Shown here: piece after piece, positions 6,777-7,924 of the stretch
How positions within the stretch are numbered: the stretch's first letter is position 1
How the letters are laid out: every line of letters starts with the position of its first letter
Assembly: GCA_025451135.1 (NCBI GenBank)
Contig: JANWKW010000013.1
Location: 1-7,924, forward strand
DNA: 7,924 nt
Reading direction: 5' to 3'
Source: Vulcanimicrobiia bacterium
Lineage (GTDB): Bacteria > Vulcanimicrobiota > Vulcanimicrobiia > Vulcanimicrobiales > Vulcanimicrobiaceae
Notes under the pieces: generated by a model
Seen by the model: the letters and a program-made list of their open reading frames with translations, nothing else
The model's database searches: none
What the model was told of the DNA's origin: nothing
Made by a program: the position numbers and the translations under genes

Positions 6777-7289
6777 GTGGGAGCGCGTTGGTTCGTGATC
6801 CCCGTCCTCGCCTTTGCCGGTTGCGTGCTGGCGGCTACCGGGCGAGCGAGCGCCGCCAAGTCCTGCATCGTCGACTCGGCCTCGATCAGCTTCGGGAGCT
6901 ACGACGTCTATGCGGGTGCTCTCGCCGCGACGGGGACGATCGCGATGACGTGCACGTGGAGCGGAAAGGGTGCGGCGCCGGCGCCGTATGCCAAGTTGAA
7001 CGCCGGCAACGGCACGGTCAACAAGCGCTACATGATCTGCGTCTCAGGTCCGTGCCTGAGCGGGTTTTCGGGCGACCGCCTGTTCTACAACGTCTATACC
7101 GATGCGGCTCATACGACCGTTTGGAAGAACGGCGCCGCGACCGGTGAAGCGTCGACCCCCGCCGACTGCAGCAATACGACCTGCAATTGGACGATCTATG
7201 GATTGATCCCGGCGGCGATCCCGGGCGGGACCAACGACGTCGCGGTGGGAGGCTACAGCGATTCGCTCTTGCTGACCGTCGCCTACTGA
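6777..7289 (+). CDS. spore coat U protein without donor strand, predicted tip subunit B
   Basis: A 170-residue paralogue of the preceding gene, starting with GTG three bases after its stop and with no clear ribosome site, so probably translated by coupling. The leader (MGARWFVIPVLAFAGCVLAA) is cleaved near RASA at residue 26, again only 3-4 residues before the first cysteine at 30, so no donor strand. Shared landmarks are ISFGSYDVYAGALAATG, AMTCTWSG, KRYMICVSGPCLSGF, LFYNVYTDAAHTTVW, the pair ADCSNTTC, WTIYGLIPAA, GGTNDVAVGGYSDS and a final LLLTVAY. All six cysteines are conserved with the previous protein. Identity is near 60% by eye, concentrated in the second half. It is the last gene of the operon. 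Whether both occur in one pilus or are alternative tips cannot be read from sequence. Confidence 0.9.
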   Translation: MGARWFVIPVLAFAGCVLAATGRASAAKSCIVDSASISFGSYDVYAGALAATGTIAMTCTWSGKGAAPAPYAKLNAGNGTVNKRYMICVSGPCLSGFSGDRLFYNVYTDAAHTTVWKNGAATGEASTPADCSNTTCNWTIYGLIPAAIPGGTNDVAVGGYSDSLLLTVAY

Positions 7290-7381
7290 TGTTTACACGC
7301 GCTTAACACGACAAAAGTAGATGCGTCGATTCTGCGCGCCTAAGAGAACCGCCAAGATTTTGTAAGAGCGGCCCGTTCGGC

Positions 7382-7410
7382 TGGACGCCGACCTGCGCCT
7401 TGGGTACTGT
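7382..7410 (+). promoter_or_regulatory. possible sigma70-like promoter of the DUF11-like gene
   Basis: TGGACG (7382-7387, four of six to TTGACA), a 17-base spacer and TACTGT (7405-7410, TANNNT type) lie 70 bases before the GTG start. The geometry equals that of the candidate before the pilin operon. A promoter is expected in this 190-base gap, which holds no gene. I see no strong hairpin with a T-run that would end the pilus transcript. Weak on sequence alone. Confidence 0.25.
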
Positions 7411-7467
7411 GGCTTTGAGGACTTGACGCAACGTATGAGCGGCGGGTCCATCGTCGTAGTACTTTTC

Positions 7468-7472
7468 GGAGG
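7468..7472 (+). promoter_or_regulatory. ribosome binding site for the DUF11-like gene
   Basis: GGAGG lies seven bases before GTG 7480. It decides the start against an in-frame ATG at 7435, which has no well-placed site (GAGG is 14 bases away) and would put a non-polar, uncharged stretch ahead of the signal peptide. Confidence 0.75.
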
Positions 7473-7479
7473 TCCAGCT

Positions 7480-7924
7480 GTGCGGCACATCGCTGTTTCC
7501 TTCGCCCTGGTTCTGGCCGTCGCGTCTTCGACGACGGCGATCGCCCTGGCGAAGCCCATCGTCCAACTCCATCTTTCCGGCGTCCTGGTGACGCGTTCGA
7601 CCGACGGTCGCGAGACGACCACGCCGATCGAGAAGGTGACGCCCAAGAAGGGCGAGCTCTACCGTTATACGGTCGTCGCGTCGAACACCGGAACCGATCC
7701 GGCGTTCAAGCTCGTGACCAGAGAGAACATCCCCAACGGCACGGCGTTCGTCGCGGGCAGCGCGAGCAAGAGCGCCGGCGTCGCGATCGAGTACACCCTC
7801 GACGGAAAGATGTGGTCGGCGCAGCCGCTGATCACCGTGACCACTTCCAAAGGCCTCGTGCGCCGTCCCGCGGATCCGTCCGCGTATACGGCCGTTCGAT
7901 GGATCGCCCCCAAGGTCGCGCCCA
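7480..7924 (+). CDS. secreted DUF11-like repeat protein, N-terminal part (runs off window)
   Basis: The first 148 codons of a secreted or surface protein; the 3' end is beyond the window. The signal peptide begins MRHIAVSFALVLAVASS and is probably cleaved after IALA (residue 24). The mature part starts KPIVQLHLSGVLVTR and contains KVTPKKGELYRYTVVASNTG, then IPNGTAFVAGSA and VAIEYTLDGKMWS, and near the edge YTAVRWIAPKV. This order (pattern of KxxxV.PG..v.Y...v.N.G, ..IP.gt.fv.gSa, ..Y..dgg.w, ..lrW) matches DUF11/conserved-repeat domains of extracellular beta-sandwich proteins. The start is GTG 7480, set by the GGAGG at 7468-7472. It is separated from the pilus operon by 190 bases and has its own candidate promoter. 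A link to the pilus is possible but unsupported, and the substrate or partner is unknown. Confidence 0.82.
   Translation, partial: MRHIAVSFALVLAVASSTTAIALAKPIVQLHLSGVLVTRSTDGRETTTPIEKVTPKKGELYRYTVVASNTGTDPAFKLVTRENIPNGTAFVAGSASKSAGVAIEYTLDGKMWSAQPLITVTTSKGLVRRPADPSAYTAVRWIAPKVAP

Noticed and set aside
7435..7479. ATG 7435 as the start of the DUF11-like gene
   Set aside because: In frame, but without a well-placed ribosome site; GTG 7480 has GGAGG at seven bases and starts a standard charged signal peptide.
7290..7479. Possible terminator, RNA gene or small gene in the spacer after the operon
   Set aside because: Only 4-5 base-pair stems (for example TCGGC/GCCGA near 7376-7393) without a T-run, and no frame with a ribosome site and plausible product.

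Overview
The window reads as a GC-rich chromosome segment from a diderm (outer-membrane) bacterium. It carries the 3' end of a respiratory complex I gene, followed by a complete archaic-type chaperone-usher pilus locus with spore coat U (SCPU) subunits, and then the start of a separate secreted-protein gene. An outer-membrane usher requires an outer membrane. SCPU/archaic chaperone-usher loci are known from Proteobacteria, Myxococcota and several less-studied phyla. I cannot fix the taxon from the sequence; an uncultured lineage such as Eremiobacterota would fit the style, but that is a guess.

Layout, all on the + strand: nuoN 3' end (2-787); a 138-base leader with a possible promoter and a clear GGAGG site; pilin-like genes SCPU-1 (926-1444), SCPU-2 (1451-1966), SCPU-3 (ends 2447) and SCPU-4 (2447-2947); a half-size pilin-like gene with no conventional start codon (2944-3225); a PapD-like periplasmic chaperone (3203-4000); an outer-membrane usher (3997-6282); two more SCPU proteins (6279-6773 and 6777-7289); a 190-base spacer with no gene; and a secreted DUF11-like protein that runs off the right edge (7480-7924). 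From 926 to 7289 genes overlap or lie within 7 bases of each other, so this is almost certainly one operon.

How it should work: all subunits carry Sec signal peptides. The chaperone would bind them in the periplasm and deliver them to the usher, and each subunit would be completed by an N-terminal donor strand from its neighbour. The window shows a sharp split. The five subunits encoded before the chaperone have about 15-16 residues between the likely signal cleavage site and the first cysteine (a donor strand). The two encoded after the usher have only 3-4, so they cannot donate a strand and should sit at the pilus tip. The full-length subunits form three paralogous pairs (1/2, 3/4, and the two post-usher proteins).

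The most unusual item is the half-size subunit at 2944-3225. It has a good signal peptide, a donor strand and two cysteines, but its only plausible start is CTG. At the position where the preceding gene has ATG, in an otherwise identical junction, it has AGG.
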